In this document: positions 23,678-35,730 of the stretch, piece by piece | How positions within the stretch are numbered: the stretch's first letter is position 1 | How the letters are laid out: each line of letters opens with the position of its first letter | Origin: Crocodylus rhombifer | Taxonomy: Eukaryota > Chordata > Crocodylia > Crocodylidae | Length of the DNA: 64,000 bases | Reading direction: 5' to 3' | NCBI GenBank assembly: GCA_038503035.1 | Contig: JAVSML010020347.1 | Coordinates: forward strand, 120,622-184,621 | Program-made: the position numbers and the translations under genes | Notes under the pieces: model-generated | What the model was told of the DNA's origin: nothing | Database searches by the model: none | Seen by the model: the letters and a program-made list of their open reading frames with translations, nothing else

Positions 23678-26020
23678 GTCATAGTTTCATAGTTTGTAGG
23701 GTCGGAAGGGACCTGAGCAGATCATTTAGTCCGACCGCCTGCCGTGGCAGGAAAGAGTACTGGGGTCAAATGACCCCAGCTAGATGTTCATCCAACCTCC
23801 TCTTAAACACCCCCAGGGCAGGAGCCTGCACGACTTCTCTTGGAAGCTGGTCCCAGACCCTAGCCGCCCTGACCGTGAAGTAGCACCTCCTGATATCTAA
23901 CCTAAACCTACCCTCTACCAGCTTGTGACCATTATTCCTGGTCACTCCTGGCGGTGCTCGGGGGAACAGTGACTCCCCCAATGCCTGCTGGTCCCCCCTG
24001 ACTAGTTTATAACAGGCCACAAGATCCCCTCTCAGCCTTCTCTTGTGGAGGCTGAACAGGTTCAGGTCCCATAGCCTCTCCTCATAAGGCCCACCCTGCT
24101 GTCCCCTGATCATGCGAGTGGCCTCCTCTGGACCCTCTCCATGCTGTCCACATCCCTCTTGAAGTGCGGCGCCCAGAACTGGACGCAGTACTCCCGCTGC
24201 GGCCTGACCAGTGCCGCATAGAGGTCCAAGATCACCTCCTTGGACCTGCTCGAGATGCATCTGTGGATGCACGACAAGGTGCAGTTGGCCTTCCTGACTG
24301 CCTCTCCACACTGCCGGCCCATGTTCATCTTGGAGTCAATGATCACTCCCAGATCCCTTTCCGCCTCCATGCTGACAAGAGGGGAGTTCCCCAGCATGTA
24401 GGTATGGTGCCGGTTGTTCCTCCCCAGGTGCAGCACCTTGCACTTGTCTGTGTTGAAACCCATCCTGTTCTCGTCCGCCCACCCTTGTAACCTGTCTAGG
24501 TCAGATTGTAGCCTGTTGCATCCTTCCAGTGTGCCCACGTCCCCCCACATCTTAGTGTCATCAGCAAATTTGAACAGGGTGCTTTTTACCCCCTCGTTCA
24601 AATCACTGATGAAGATGTTGAACAGTGCGGGCCCGAGGACCGAGCCCTGCGGACCCCCACTGCCCACATCCTTCCAGGTTGAGAAGGACCCATCTACTAC
24701 CACCCTTTGGGTGCGGCCCTCCAGCCAGTTGGCGACCCATTTGACTGTGTGGGTGTCTACACCACAGCCCCCCAGTTTCTTAATGAGAACGGGGTGAGAG
24801 ACAGTGTCAAAAGCCTTCCGGAAGTCCAGGAAGACGATGTCCACTGCTACCCCTGCATCTAATGATCTGGTGATCTGATCGTAAAAGGCCACCAGGTTGG
24901 TCTGACAGGACCTGCCACTGATGAACCCGTGCTGGTTGCCCCTAAGCATCCAGTCTCCTGCTGGCCCCTCCTGGATGTGTGCCAGCATAATTTTTTCGAA
25001 CAGCTTGCCTAGGATCGAGGTGAGACTAACCGGCCTATAGTTTCCCGGGTCTTCCTTCCTGCCTTTTTTGAAGATGGGGACCACGTTGGCCCTCTTCCAG
25101 TCCTCTGGTACCTCACCAGAGCACCACGAGTGCTCATAAAGCCATGCCAGGGGACTTGCAATGACCTCGGCCAGTTCCTTTACAACTCTAGGGTGGAGAT
25201 CATCCAGGCCGGCTGACTTGAATATGTCCAACCCCTCCAGAAGCTCCCTAACTAAATCCTCGCTAACCCGTGACCCACGTGTGCCTCCCCCGGGGCCCGA
25301 GGGGGGCCCAGCAGGGAGGTGGCTGTTTCGGTCCCTACTTAGGAAGACGGAGGCAAAGAAATCGTTAAACATGTTAACTGCCCCCCTACATCCCCGAGCA
25401 ACTGCAGAATAGTCCCCCCTGGTGATGACCCCTTCTTTCCATCGGGTGTACGCCTCCTTTTTAGCAAGGAGACATTCCCGGATGTGTTTGGTGAGCCATG
25501 GAGGCTTGTGTGCTCTCCTGTTCCCTTTGATCCTCGTTGGGATTACCTTCCTTTGGGCTTGGAGGATCGTCTCCTTAAGGAGCGACCACTCTCCTTGGAC
25601 ACCTGGCTCCCCACCCCGCCGGGACCTCAGCGCTTCTCCAACTATCCTCCTTAGCTCGTTGAAGTCTGCCGTCCTAAAATCCAGGGCCGCTGTCTTACTG
25701 CATGCCTTTGCCACCTTGCGCTGGATGGTGAATCCCAGCAGGCAATGATCGCTGTCGCCCGGGTGGTCGAGCACCCGCAGCCCCCGCACCAGGTCATCGC
25801 CCGTGGTCCAACAAGGCATCCCCCCCGGTGGGGCTGTGCACCTCCTGGGTTAGATGGAGGTCCTGCACTCTGGCCAAGAACCTACCTGCAGCCTCCCAGG
25901 ATGCTTTGAACCTCCCCTGCAAGCCCCCCTCACAGGGTAGCTTTGGCCCAAGCTGCCCACTCAGGGAGACATGCTCTAGCGTCCCCCGGCTTCTGGCCTC
26001 AGCCACTGCAGGCGTGCGGC
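23678..26020 (-). mobile_element. CR1-type LINE, second subfamily, 5'-truncated
   Basis: A minus-strand CR1 fragment from within the endonuclease to the 3' end, whose tail (23678-23700) shows ACTATGAA-like repeats after the usual GGGTCGGAAGGGACCTG text (as read on the plus strand). It differs clearly from the copy at 11840-15404 in the linker and C-terminus (DEHLAGVI rather than DAYLAGIL), so it is another subfamily. The 5' boundary near 26020 is approximate: the first coding text on this strand (LTQEVHSPT...GDALLD) is late endonuclease. The pogo element begins about 35 bp beyond it. Confidence 0.9.
23766..26006 (-). pseudogene. CR1 ORF2 remnant with long open RT segment
   Basis: Late endonuclease (GDSDHCLLGFTI) followed by the RT in one uninterrupted frame of 569 codons (25819-24110): IFKSAGLDDLHP, VVPIFKKG, NYRPVSLTS, FLDFRKAFDTVSH, GGPQGSVLGP and FADD at 24568-24557. 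The C-terminal part is in another frame (24311-23766: EATRMIRG... to DEHLAGVI), because about one base is lost near 24118 within RVQRRATRM. A second break near 25800 removes a few residues between GDALLD and TTGDD. Oddities: the endonuclease-RT linker is about 50 residues shorter than in the other CR1, jumping from ARGCRG to MFNDFFASVF near 25370-25392, and the usually conserved GVPQGS reads GGPQGS. The element looks dead. Confidence 0.88.
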
Positions 26021-26053
26021 TCCATTTCTGGAATAAAAGTGAATGTCTATTTA

Positions 26054-28007
26054 CCGTATTTCACAGTGATAAGACCGGTTTTGAAGCCCACGTTTGGCGT
26101 CTTAAAAATCAAACCCAATTTATACACCATGTCACTTCAAAAAATTCCTGCCAACAAACAGTTAGTTTAGTGAACGCATGAAGTGCGGTCGCATTAACGG
26201 CACTAATTGCAGGAGCAGTGATTCCGCTAATTACCAGAGGTACAATTGCACTTATTACACTGCAGGAGGCATTGTTGCACTAATTACCGGCACTATTTTA
26301 GCAAAGACCAAACTCAAATTACTGGTACTCAAGATGCCACCGAAACAAATGAAATACGATGCCAAATTCAAGACCAGAGTTGTCAATTTTGCTCTCAGCA
26401 CTAACAACAGTTCTGCAGCATGTCAGTTTGGTGTGAATGAAAAATTGGTTCATGACTGGCGGAAAAAACATTGACAACATACAGAAGATGGTGCGAGATG
26501 TGTGCAGACTGCAGAAAGCAACGCAGGGGGCCAGAGTTAGAAAGAGACCTCGCCAAATGGATCAATGATCAGCGGCAGTCTGGCAGCCATAACAAGAAAC
26601 GTCATCTGACTGCAAGGCAAGAGGCAGGCCATGGAGAAAGGACTGGAAGACTTTACTGGCAACCTGACCTGGTGTTCCCAGTTTATACAAAGGAATTCTC
26701 TCTCTCTCTCTGCGCCAGGGAATGAAGATATCACAGAGATTACCAGCCGAGCTCAAAGACAAGATAACCCAGTTCCAGAGTTGTGTATTGAACCGCTGAA
26801 AGAAAAACAACTATTCCCTCAACCAAATCAGGAATATGGATGAAATACCCATGTATTCTGATATGCCAAGTTGAACCATGGATGTCACTGGCACTAAAAG
26901 TATACTGATGAAGACTATGGACCATGAGAAAACCAACGTTACTGTAATTCTTGTCTGTGTGGCTGACAAAATGAAACTAAAACCAATGGTCATCTTCAAA
27001 AGGAAGAAAGAAAAATTCCCTGTGGCATTGTCGTTCACATTCACCCAAAAGGCTGGATGGATGAGGAAGGCGTTCACATCTGAACACAGTGAGTGTGGAA
27101 TATGCACCCTGGCATGCTGTTACAACTGAAGTTGATGCTCATGGGGGACATGTTCAGGGCCCACCTCTGCAGCAATGAGAAAAAGAGCCTGTGGCAAAGT
27201 CAAACAGACTTAGCGGTCATCCCCAGAGGGCTGACGCCCATTCTTCAGCCACCGGATGTGTGCTTAAACAAACCATTCAAAGACTGCGTCTGCATCGAGT
27301 GGCAGACCTGAATGATGAGCAGTCAACATTCATACACAAAAGCTGAAAACATGTGAGCAGCCTCCTTAGCAACTGTATGCCAGTGGATTATTACAGCTTG
27401 GAGGGACATTAAACCTGAAACCGTTTCACGCTCATTCCAAAAATGTGGGATCAGTCATTCTATTGGCTGGCGAGGAGGAGGATTTTTTGTGGTGTGATGA
27501 AGATCACACAGAGGAAGAAGACGCCAAAACACCCGATGCCAGGGATCCATACGATGATCAGATTTCTAACCATTCAGATTGGGCAGAACTGTTTGTTTCT
27601 TGATGATGATAGGGAATGAGGGCTCTTAAACTGTCAATATTTACTAGTGGTTTTAAAATGCCTAAATTAAATTAAAGGAGGAATTTTTTAACTGTTAGCG
27701 TTATGAGGGATTATTATCACCAGATGAAGGGTTCTTAAATGTTTTGTGACTGTAAACTGCAGCAACTGGTGCTAATCGCCACTGATGGTGCTATTTCATG
27801 GCGGCAATTGTTCAATTGATCACTCCTGATCTGTGCTGATTGCTAATCACATAACTCGTGGTGACAGATGCTGACTGTGCTAACTGTGCCAATTACTGTT
27901 TGTTCTGGACTCCGAATAAAATGTGGGTTGACTTATACACCATGCCTACCTAAATCCTGACTTTTTGTATCAAAAACCAGGCTCGACCTATACACCGTAA
28001 AATACAG
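26054..28007 (+). mobile_element. pogo/Tigger-like DNA transposon, inactive
   Basis: A 1.95-kb element bounded by TA on both sides (26052-26053 and 28008-28009, the expected pogo/Tc1 target duplication) and by imperfect terminal inverted repeats. The left end reads CCGTATTTCACAGTG and the right end, reversed, reads CTGTATTTTACGGTG. It contains the remains of a transposase gene. Both subterminal regions are crowded with variants of a GGCACTAATT-like motif: left at about 26185-26300, and right in opposite orientation at about 27768-27900. These could be transposase-binding sites. Confidence 0.85.
26334..27610 (+). pseudogene. pogo/Tigger-like transposase remnant
   Basis: A DDE-superfamily transposase in pieces. 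The N-terminal psq/CENP-B-type helix-turn-helix reads MPPKQMKYDAKFKTRVVNFA (26334 onward), then FGVNEKLVHDWRKKH, and then a stop. The second HTH (PELERDLAKWINDQRQSG) is in another frame near 26535. The first catalytic Asp lies in NMDE (26833-26844), followed by a TGA just before TMDVTGTKS. HEKTNVTVILVCVAD and PMVIFKRKKEKFP follow. The second Asp lies in GDMFRAHL and the third in LQPPDVCLNKPFK (in the frame starting at 27093). An acidic tail follows. At least three frame changes and several stops make it nonfunctional, although the catalytic Asp positions are still recognisable. POGK/JRK-like host genes share this fold, but the inverted repeats and the decay point to a transposon. Confidence 0.85.
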
Positions 28008-29699
28008 TACTTGCTTATTGGTTCAATCCATGCAGCTTAGACTAACCGGTGAAGATTGAACCGACTCAGCCTCGAGCTTCTTGACTGTCTGTATTTAGCC
28101 CTGATGTCCCAGTTGAAACCTGACTGCAACACTTTAATTTCCACTTCCAGTCTAAATTTTCCTCCTTTTTTGCCCCTGCAGTGCTTCCTATTCCAATTTT
28201 AGCCGTCAAACAGACACACTGTTAAACAAAATCATGGACCTATGCTAGCTGCAGACTTTCCAGCATGTTCTTAGATTCAAATTCAGAAAAAATATATCAG
28301 AGCAATATGCTTTTAAGTCCTATCCCTTTCCAAGGTGCTTCTCACAAATTAATACATATGCTTGTTTATGAACAAATACAGATATTCAGCATCGAAATCC
28401 TCCCTTTCTCTTTTGTCCTCTCCTTTGCTAGGGGCCCACCCAAGGTCTGAGCTAGGATTAATACATCCTTTGAAATAGGGCTGCTCCCTTGGTTTACTGG
28501 ATTATTTCACTAGTCCGTCCCACAAGAGGTTAGTAGAAAGGCTATTTTGCTACAAAACCTTTGCAACTGAGAAGTTTGTTCCACGCGTAACACGTTTAAA
28601 ATCAGCAGCTTTTCCCCTTCCCCTGCCCTGACTCCTTCAGTTCCACTTTTCAGATATGTTAAAAGAAAAACAAAAAACCAAAAAACACTTCCTTGAATGG
28701 TGTTTCTTAGGGCAACTGTCTCCTTTCCCCCACCGTCTGACTGCCCCCAAACCTGACCAGACCCGACCGCTTGGTGCGGATGTCAGACATTTCTCTGCTG
28801 CAGTACCCAGTGCTCAGGACCCAGATTCCTAGAGCAAAACCAGTAAGGGGAGTGCAGACCTGGATTCTTCCTCTGCCCGGCTACAATCTGCACTCACTGA
28901 CACCGGTGGCAACCACCTTATCTTTGCATGTTAGCCTAATTCCTCAGCAATTCAGAGTTCAGCATAACATGCAAAAACCCTTTTTTCCTACAACAATCTT
29001 CTCTTTGGCACAGCCTCAGAATATTTTACTGCCACGTCTTACTTGAAAATGGGAGGATGCCAAGAATGAGATAAGTGCAGACATCCATGACTGGGAAACA
29101 CAAGTAAAAGGCCTCCTCTAGAGCCAATTACAGCCTATAGCAGACACTGCCTTTTTTTTAAAACAAGAGTAAATTTGTCTCTTTATTCAGCAGCTCAGGA
29201 ACATAACATTTATTTCCTTAGCTTAGATGCCGCTGCAGCTTTGATAACAGCCTCTTAAGTGGTTATAGCCAAAGGGATGTTTAAGATCATTTCTTTCTTC
29301 AAAGCTTGGGAAGGCTGAATCTTGTGCACAGAAGATCTTCATCCCCTAATTAGACCGGAGTAGGTATCATATTTTAGCTGCCTATCAACTATTCCGTAAC
29401 CAGAAACCTAGTACAGGACTTCCCACAAGAGGCAGTTGTTGCGATGACCAGAGCTGTACCCTACCACTTCCCTTCAGCCTTTTTTGCTGTTCTTAAACAA
29501 CAAAACAGAGGGGAAAAACCTGTAACAGCAAAGTCTGCTGCACTTCAAATTTTTACGTAATATAAAAGCTGATGGCTGAAAGCTAGAATTCAAGCCCAAT
29601 ATAATGGAGCAGATTTACATAGGAACCTCGGCTCCCTAAAGATGCAATGAGGCACGTCATCCCATTGGCAAACACACCTCAGTGAATTATGCACAAAAC

Positions 29700-29800
29700 T
29701 AGCACCGAGTCTTGGGAATGAGGTGCCTAAATCACTAAGGAGTTTTTGTCAATTTTAGTAGACATCTACCTTTTAGGTACCTAGATTCTTTACCAGATTT
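29700..29800. mobile_element. Degenerate palindromic MITE
   Basis: GAATGAGGTGCCTAAATCAC (from 29716) is mirrored imperfectly by CCTTTTAGGTACCTAGATTC (29769-29788), the same AGGTGCCTAA arm motif as the 51406 element. The boundaries are uncertain. Confidence 0.4.
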
Positions 29801-30599
29801 GTGCCTAGGACTGGATTTTTATTGAGAGCAGTTAACCACTGGTATTTTACTAAGAGCCAGGGTGAATTTCCTCTTACTACAAGTCTTTAAATCTAGACTG
29901 GATATCTTTCTAAAAGACACATCCCAGTTTCCCTACGTTACTGGACAGAATGCCGGGATCTCTCAGTGAAGTTCTCCGACCCGTTTCATGCCAGGGGTCA
30001 TATTTGGAAAGCAGAGGAAGTAAAGGAACTGAACAGATTTGTTACTGCATGTTCAGGAAAAGCTTTCGGTGCTCACAACTGAGAACCCAAAATTGAGGCT
30101 GCAAAACAAGTCAAGGATCAATAAAACTGGTAAGTTATAAATGTTTAGGCGATACAGTGACAAGAATATGAGAGACAGAAAGAGACTGGAAGCGGAATGG
30201 GTTTTCCTGAAAGTTTCCACATACACAAAAATCAAACACTGGCCTGAGACCAGGAATGAAAAAAATTTCAGCCCCAAAAAGTGTGTTGGCCAAAGTTACG
30301 CGCAGCCAAAAGGGACGTGGAGGGGAGTTCGACTGGAAAATGAATATCAGACGTAGCACTGGCGGGTGGTTGAGCTTTTCTACAATATGTTTTAAATTTT
30401 CCTCTAGTAATGGTAGCACCCTCTGTAAGAATTTTGCTATCATGCATGTCTCATGCTGTAGGGGCACACAGAAAGGACAACTGCCTGTCTGTTCTACTTT
30501 ACAGCTGTTTTAGGAATTTCAAAGTTAATATTATTCCTTTCAAATTTCACAGGATTTCATGTAAAAGAGCCCACATCCTTTGCACAAGGTGGTACTAGA

Positions 30600-30792
30600 T
30601 GTGTTCCGAAAATTCACTGCAGAGAAGGGACAAAGAGGGCACGTGAGACGTGCCCCTGACTGCACGCTACCCACCCGCACTGCGCAGTCCTGGCGGTCGG
30701 TGCATGGGTCATTTTTTACTCTACTGCGCAGCAGCAGTGGCATCACAGTTCAAGCCCACTGACTGCCCTAGCCTCGTGTAGACGCGCCCAAA
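30600..30792. mobile_element. Partial element of the TCTACA-ended MITE group
   Basis: Its right end, reversed, reads GGGCGCGTCTACACGAGG, and the interior repeats the motif ACTGCGCAG twice, as in the left part of the 43458 element. No left terminus was found, so it is probably truncated. Confidence 0.5.
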
Positions 30793-32519
30793 AAGGGACT
30801 ACCGACTCAGTAACTCTCACAGTGGCAGCAGAACAGAACTTGCAGAAGACTTATAGCTGGCAAAAGGGGATTTGTAAATGGCATTGCCTGGTGAGGCAAC
30901 ATATGGAAAAGTAGGAGGGGAGAGAAATTTCCCTGCTGCTCCCCCATACCCAGAATTTCAAAAGAACTAAGCCCATTTTCAAAGGGATGAATACCTTGCT
31001 CACATTTGAAACTAGATTCAGATAAAGGCACAGACAGATAATGCAGATGACTAGGTTGCTTGTATAAAACGTCCTGCTAGCTGCAGAAGACAAAATACAA
31101 ATTAATTATCTGAAAAAAAATCAATCCCTGTTAGGCAATTAATTAACATTTCTTTCTGCAAAGAGACCTGTTTCTGCGAGTTCTCTAAATTCTGGACTAG
31201 CAAAGAAAAAAAAGAAATCAATCTTTTTTTGGCCATACTGCACCCAACTGGGCCCTCACACTGGATGTAACACAATCCAAGTTCATTTTACAAGAAAAGC
31301 CGGGAGAAAAGATCACATCTGCCTCAACAAGGATACAACAAAGAAATGATAAATTCTGGATGGATACAATGCTTGAATGGTTTTATAAGTCACCCTTCCT
31401 GGCACCTACCTAACCCTTTACACAAGCACCAAATATTCTATGTTTGGAGCCGGAGAACCCATATTTAGTCAAGAGTGAAGTCAGGTTGGTGGCCATTACA
31501 GTCACACCTCTCACCCTGAGCACATTTTATCGATTGCAGGGACCACGGTCACATCCCTACGTTAAACATAGCCACACTACACAGAAGCCCAGGAAAGGGA
31601 AAGAAAATATGCAATAAGAACATTGGTTTTGTATTTGCAAACATGCTGGGGAGTAGGCTACCTTACAGTACAAGGCTATAATCTTACATCTAGCGTATGT
31701 GGAGTGGAGGACTTGAGTACAAATACTAATAGCGACATGTTATTGCAATCAACTTGTATTTTCATAAATCGCAAAGGAAAAAGCCACCCACTTACATTCT
31801 GTATGGGTGTGGCCTTCTCAGGGGTTTCCTCTGTTACAGGCCATATAAAAGTCTCAAATCATGATGTGACAAGCAGTTAACATGCTTTTTTTTTTTAGTT
31901 CAGAAATTTACCACTGTAATAATAGTTTATGGGCCATAACAAATACTTCTGGGTTAGAGCAGCCTCTCCCATGTCATCATAAAAGAGATCAATCCAAATA
32001 CATGATGACAGCCTGAAAGCAGAGTACTATCCTACTGCCTTGCCTCCTCTGTGCAATACAAATACAGCTAAGGCTGCAGGAGGGTGTCCTGTATAAATGC
32101 AACAATAAGCAAGAATTGATTACCATCTTCCAAAGAGGAATGCTAAACTGGATTTTTTTTTTAAAAGAGATCAATAAGCAATTTTTATTAGTGACAAGTT
32201 TTTGGCAGGATGCCCACGCCCACAAAGGTATTTAAAAAAACAAAATCCTCAATTCAGAAGCCAAAACTCTGCTACAGAATAAGGGGTCAATGAAAGCCCA
32301 GCTCCCAGCGTGAGTTAGTACCACCTTGTACCTGCAAGAGCATGCTCAGCACTTGGGGCTGGCTGACCAAAGTGGTTCTGCTTTATCATTTACTGATAAT
32401 CTTGCCTACAGCAAATCAATCCTGATGAAGAGATAAGCGAAAAGGTGGCGTTTCCATGTCTCTCCCCCTTCTCCACTGATCTCTGGCCCTGGTAAACACA
32501 AGCAGACACCTCCCCTGCC

Positions 32520-32680
32520 ACCGCGGAGCCGTGCACAGAGCAGGCCCCAGCAGGAGCGAGGGAGCCGCGTGCAGAACGGAGCTGGGCTGCTGCACCCCAC
32601 GGCTCGGAGCAAACGCGTAGGAGAGCTGGCAGCGGCCCGAGCAAGGCGCCCGACAGATCCTGGGCTGGAAACCCGCAGGT
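32520..32680. promoter_or_regulatory. Compact CpG cluster inside the intron
   Basis: I count 16 CpG dinucleotides in about 160 bp (32521-32680) at roughly two-thirds GC, while 60 bp to the left there are none. No transposon ends are seen. Unmethylated intronic CpG clusters often mark promoters or enhancers, so an alternative or antisense start is possible. It is shorter than the usual 200-bp island cutoff and could be old repeat sequence. Confidence 0.4.
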
Positions 32681-35631
32681 TCCCATTTCCTTCTAACAGA
32701 CTAGAGGAGAGGGCACCCAAGGCACTTGGCCCACGCAGCACTGACCTTCAGGTGCCTCCGCACGTGCTGAATCGGTATGGTGCAGGTGAGAGACAGGAGT
32801 CCAATATAACAGGATTTTATTACATGGACAGCACATCTTAGCCTGACTGAATTCGATGGCAAAACTCTTATTAGCTTCTTTAAGGCAGGATTTCATTCTT
32901 AAAGGAACTGTGGCTTTTCCAAAGCTGCCGTCTCCTAGGGCTATTACAGGAGCTGTTACATGGTGTTTCTTGGTTTTCCCCTAAATGCCTCAGTGGGCTT
33001 CCAGATCTCAGGCCCAGTTCATGACTACCAGGAAATTAAACTCTTTGCCTCATGATACACAGCCACCTTTCACGCTCCCTGCACAGGCATCTGATGAAGC
33101 AGGCTGTTGCCTTCCTGAACCAGTTAATAAATATGTTGCCGCCCTGCCCCACCTTCTGCCTGACTTGAGACTCACATGTGTACAGGCAAGACGTTCTCCA
33201 CTGGAGACGGCACCAAAAGAAGGACGGGGACGTATTTCACTACCACTTAATCCCTGTGGTCAGACTTAAGTGCTTTACACCAGGCCTCTGTATAGCAAGA
33301 AAGCAGAAAACTGTGTATCCGCTCTGTGGGTAAGCCTCCTGCACTCAGGACTGCAAGACATTTTCTGGCATTAAATTATTTTTCATGAGCACCTATTGCC
33401 TAATCCTTAAAGACCTTCCTCTGTGCTCCTTACGGCCGTCTAGCTCCTGCTCTGGTGTATCTACTTGCTCCTCTATTGTAATTTAAATGCACTGGCTTCT
33501 GCATAAGGCTTGGAGGTGGGGTCTCGGACAAAACGCAGGCATGGACCATCCTTCAACACAAAGGCACGTGTCCCTCTGCTCTCGAGTCAGAGCTACGGCG
33601 TGTGAAAGGCTTTGCTGAATAGCATCAGAGGTTGGGTGGGGACGGGTGTGTGGGGGATGGATGAGCAAAGCAGAAAGCCAGCCCTAGCTGCTGAAGCAGT
33701 GGAAACACAACTCGGAGAAAAAGCCTACACAGAGTTTGCACGTGGGTGTTGGCTGGAAGAGGCTTTGAGCTGCAAGCGGGGAAATTGTCTTCCGTCATTT
33801 CAGTCTTCCAGTATTCATGGAAACAAATCTCGGCATGGGCTTGGTAAACAAATAACCTGCATCAGAGATACCTACATCACCTACGGTATTTCTTCTACTT
33901 GGAACAAACTGCAGGACCATTATTTTTTGGCTAGCACCTCACAAGTGAGCGACAACGTGTAAAAATGCTTAATAATTTTGAAAGTCATTGGCTGGTGTCT
34001 ACAGTTCAGGGCACAGCAAGGAAAGGTTGCTATGGAAATGCATACAATTAATTTACACAGCAAAAGCACATTTTGAAATTCTCACCAAGTGATGTATAGA
34101 ACATAAGGGAACATTTTACATTTTTTAAACTAAACTAGAGCTGCCAAATTTAAGTTTTGAGAAGAAAAAAAGGATTAATTTGTCATTTGTTCACAGATAA
34201 AATGCATTTTAATGTAAAGACACTGTAAAAATGTAGTTCAAGATTTTTACACTATGTTGTAAATTGCTTCCTGCTCTTTAGAAGATGAAATAATGTGAAC
34301 TCCTGAAGAATGACAGTATTTCCATATGGCCGCAGAGGGGTTGCAGTCCATCTACGGCAGATCTACCTCTACTTTCCTTCATGCTCTTTTTCTCTTTCAA
34401 GAGCTGTCCATTTTACTGTTCAACATTAATAAGTACGCATTAACATTAAGCTCCTTTAATAATCAGTCATGTGTTATCTTGGGACTGCCCATCTTATAAA
34501 TCTTATGCATCTTTACTTACCCAAGTGTCCATGCTGACCTCAATGAACTACTTGCAGGAATAAAATTATTTGTGTGTTCACAAAATGACATCTTTAATAG
34601 ATATGCCACAGATAAGCCTCTCCGTATTATCCTGTTGCCTGCTTCCTCTTATGCCCTATGCTTCTTGCAAGGTAAGCCCTACAACTGTGCCCAATGACAA
34701 TCATTTCTGGCTTATTTTTTCTTCCTCTGTTGCAAAAGACCCAAGGTTTTCTTCGACTTGTACTTTCCCGTGTCAGAGACTGAACTAATTACAGCAGAGA
34801 ATGCACAGATAAGATTGCAACTATTTTTCCACCATAAGCCAGATTTTAAAAACACAAACCCCCGTGCCCAATGTCCTCAAAATAAAAATCCTTTCAATCT
34901 GAATTCTCATGTGCTTTGTCTTGCCTAAAAATATTCTTTGTTATGAAGTTTGAAAGATGAGTTTGAAAAAAGTGATTTTTTTCTAGTTGGGAACAGAGTC
35001 TTTATTTTTGGAATCACAAGTCACAAAAAGTTTGAGTTGTTATCCCAAGTTTTGATTTATTTTCCTTTGAGACTTATTTGGAGAAGTTTATATTTTTATT
35101 ACTGGATTTATTTGGCATGGATTTTTTTGGATCTCTCAAAAGTAACAGAAATCTGTTTCACAAAGTCTGCAACAAGCAGTCGGATAAACTTCAAATCATT
35201 TGATGCAGCTTTGGAGATATCTGCATGTTTTTAGCAAACATGAGACCACGATATGTAGATACCATCTAGGAGAAAAGCTGATTTACATAGAGAACACCTA
35301 TTTTTACCATTTAGGGGGCAGTGTTATCAGGATGTTTTCTTGGCAACTTGATCAAAAAATCTAAGGAAATTCCCAAGTAAAAAAGGTTAATAACAGAGCT
35401 ATGTCTGTAAGTACCTAAACAGTAAAAGGCAGGGGAGAGTCTTATTTTTTTTTCTGGTCAGGTACAAAAGTGGGGAGTTCAAAATGGAAAAGATATGTTG
35501 GTGATGCTGAAGATGATTATCCAAATAGAAATAACTCTCTGGGTTGGCATCTGAACACTGCTGTTCATTCTAAACGCAAGCAGCAAATAAATGCCAAAAC
35601 CATGGCTTTGAGAGACTTTCTAATGTCGGGA

Positions 35632-35730
35632 TGGGATTTTCAAAGAAGCCTAAGAGAATTAGGCATCCATAACCAATTGAAATTCAAAAAGAGTTGGGCA
35701 CTAACCCCCTTAATCTCCTTTGAAATCCCA
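35632..35730. mobile_element. 99-bp palindromic MITE
   Basis: It begins TGGGATTTTCAAAG and ends CTTTGAAATCCCA, with the arms continuing imperfectly inward (AATTAGGCATCCA against the reverse of GTTGGGCACTAACC). Such nearly palindromic GATTTTCAAAGG elements are common in amniotes. The class is not determined. Confidence 0.65.

Larger units (their letters stand above)
28010..35631. other. Intron-like sequence
   Basis: It contains the MITE remnants at 29700 and 30600 and the CpG cluster at 32520, all listed separately. No exon with family similarity and good splice sites was seen. The rest is AT-rich, with frames of at most about 116 codons. Confidence 0.5.
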
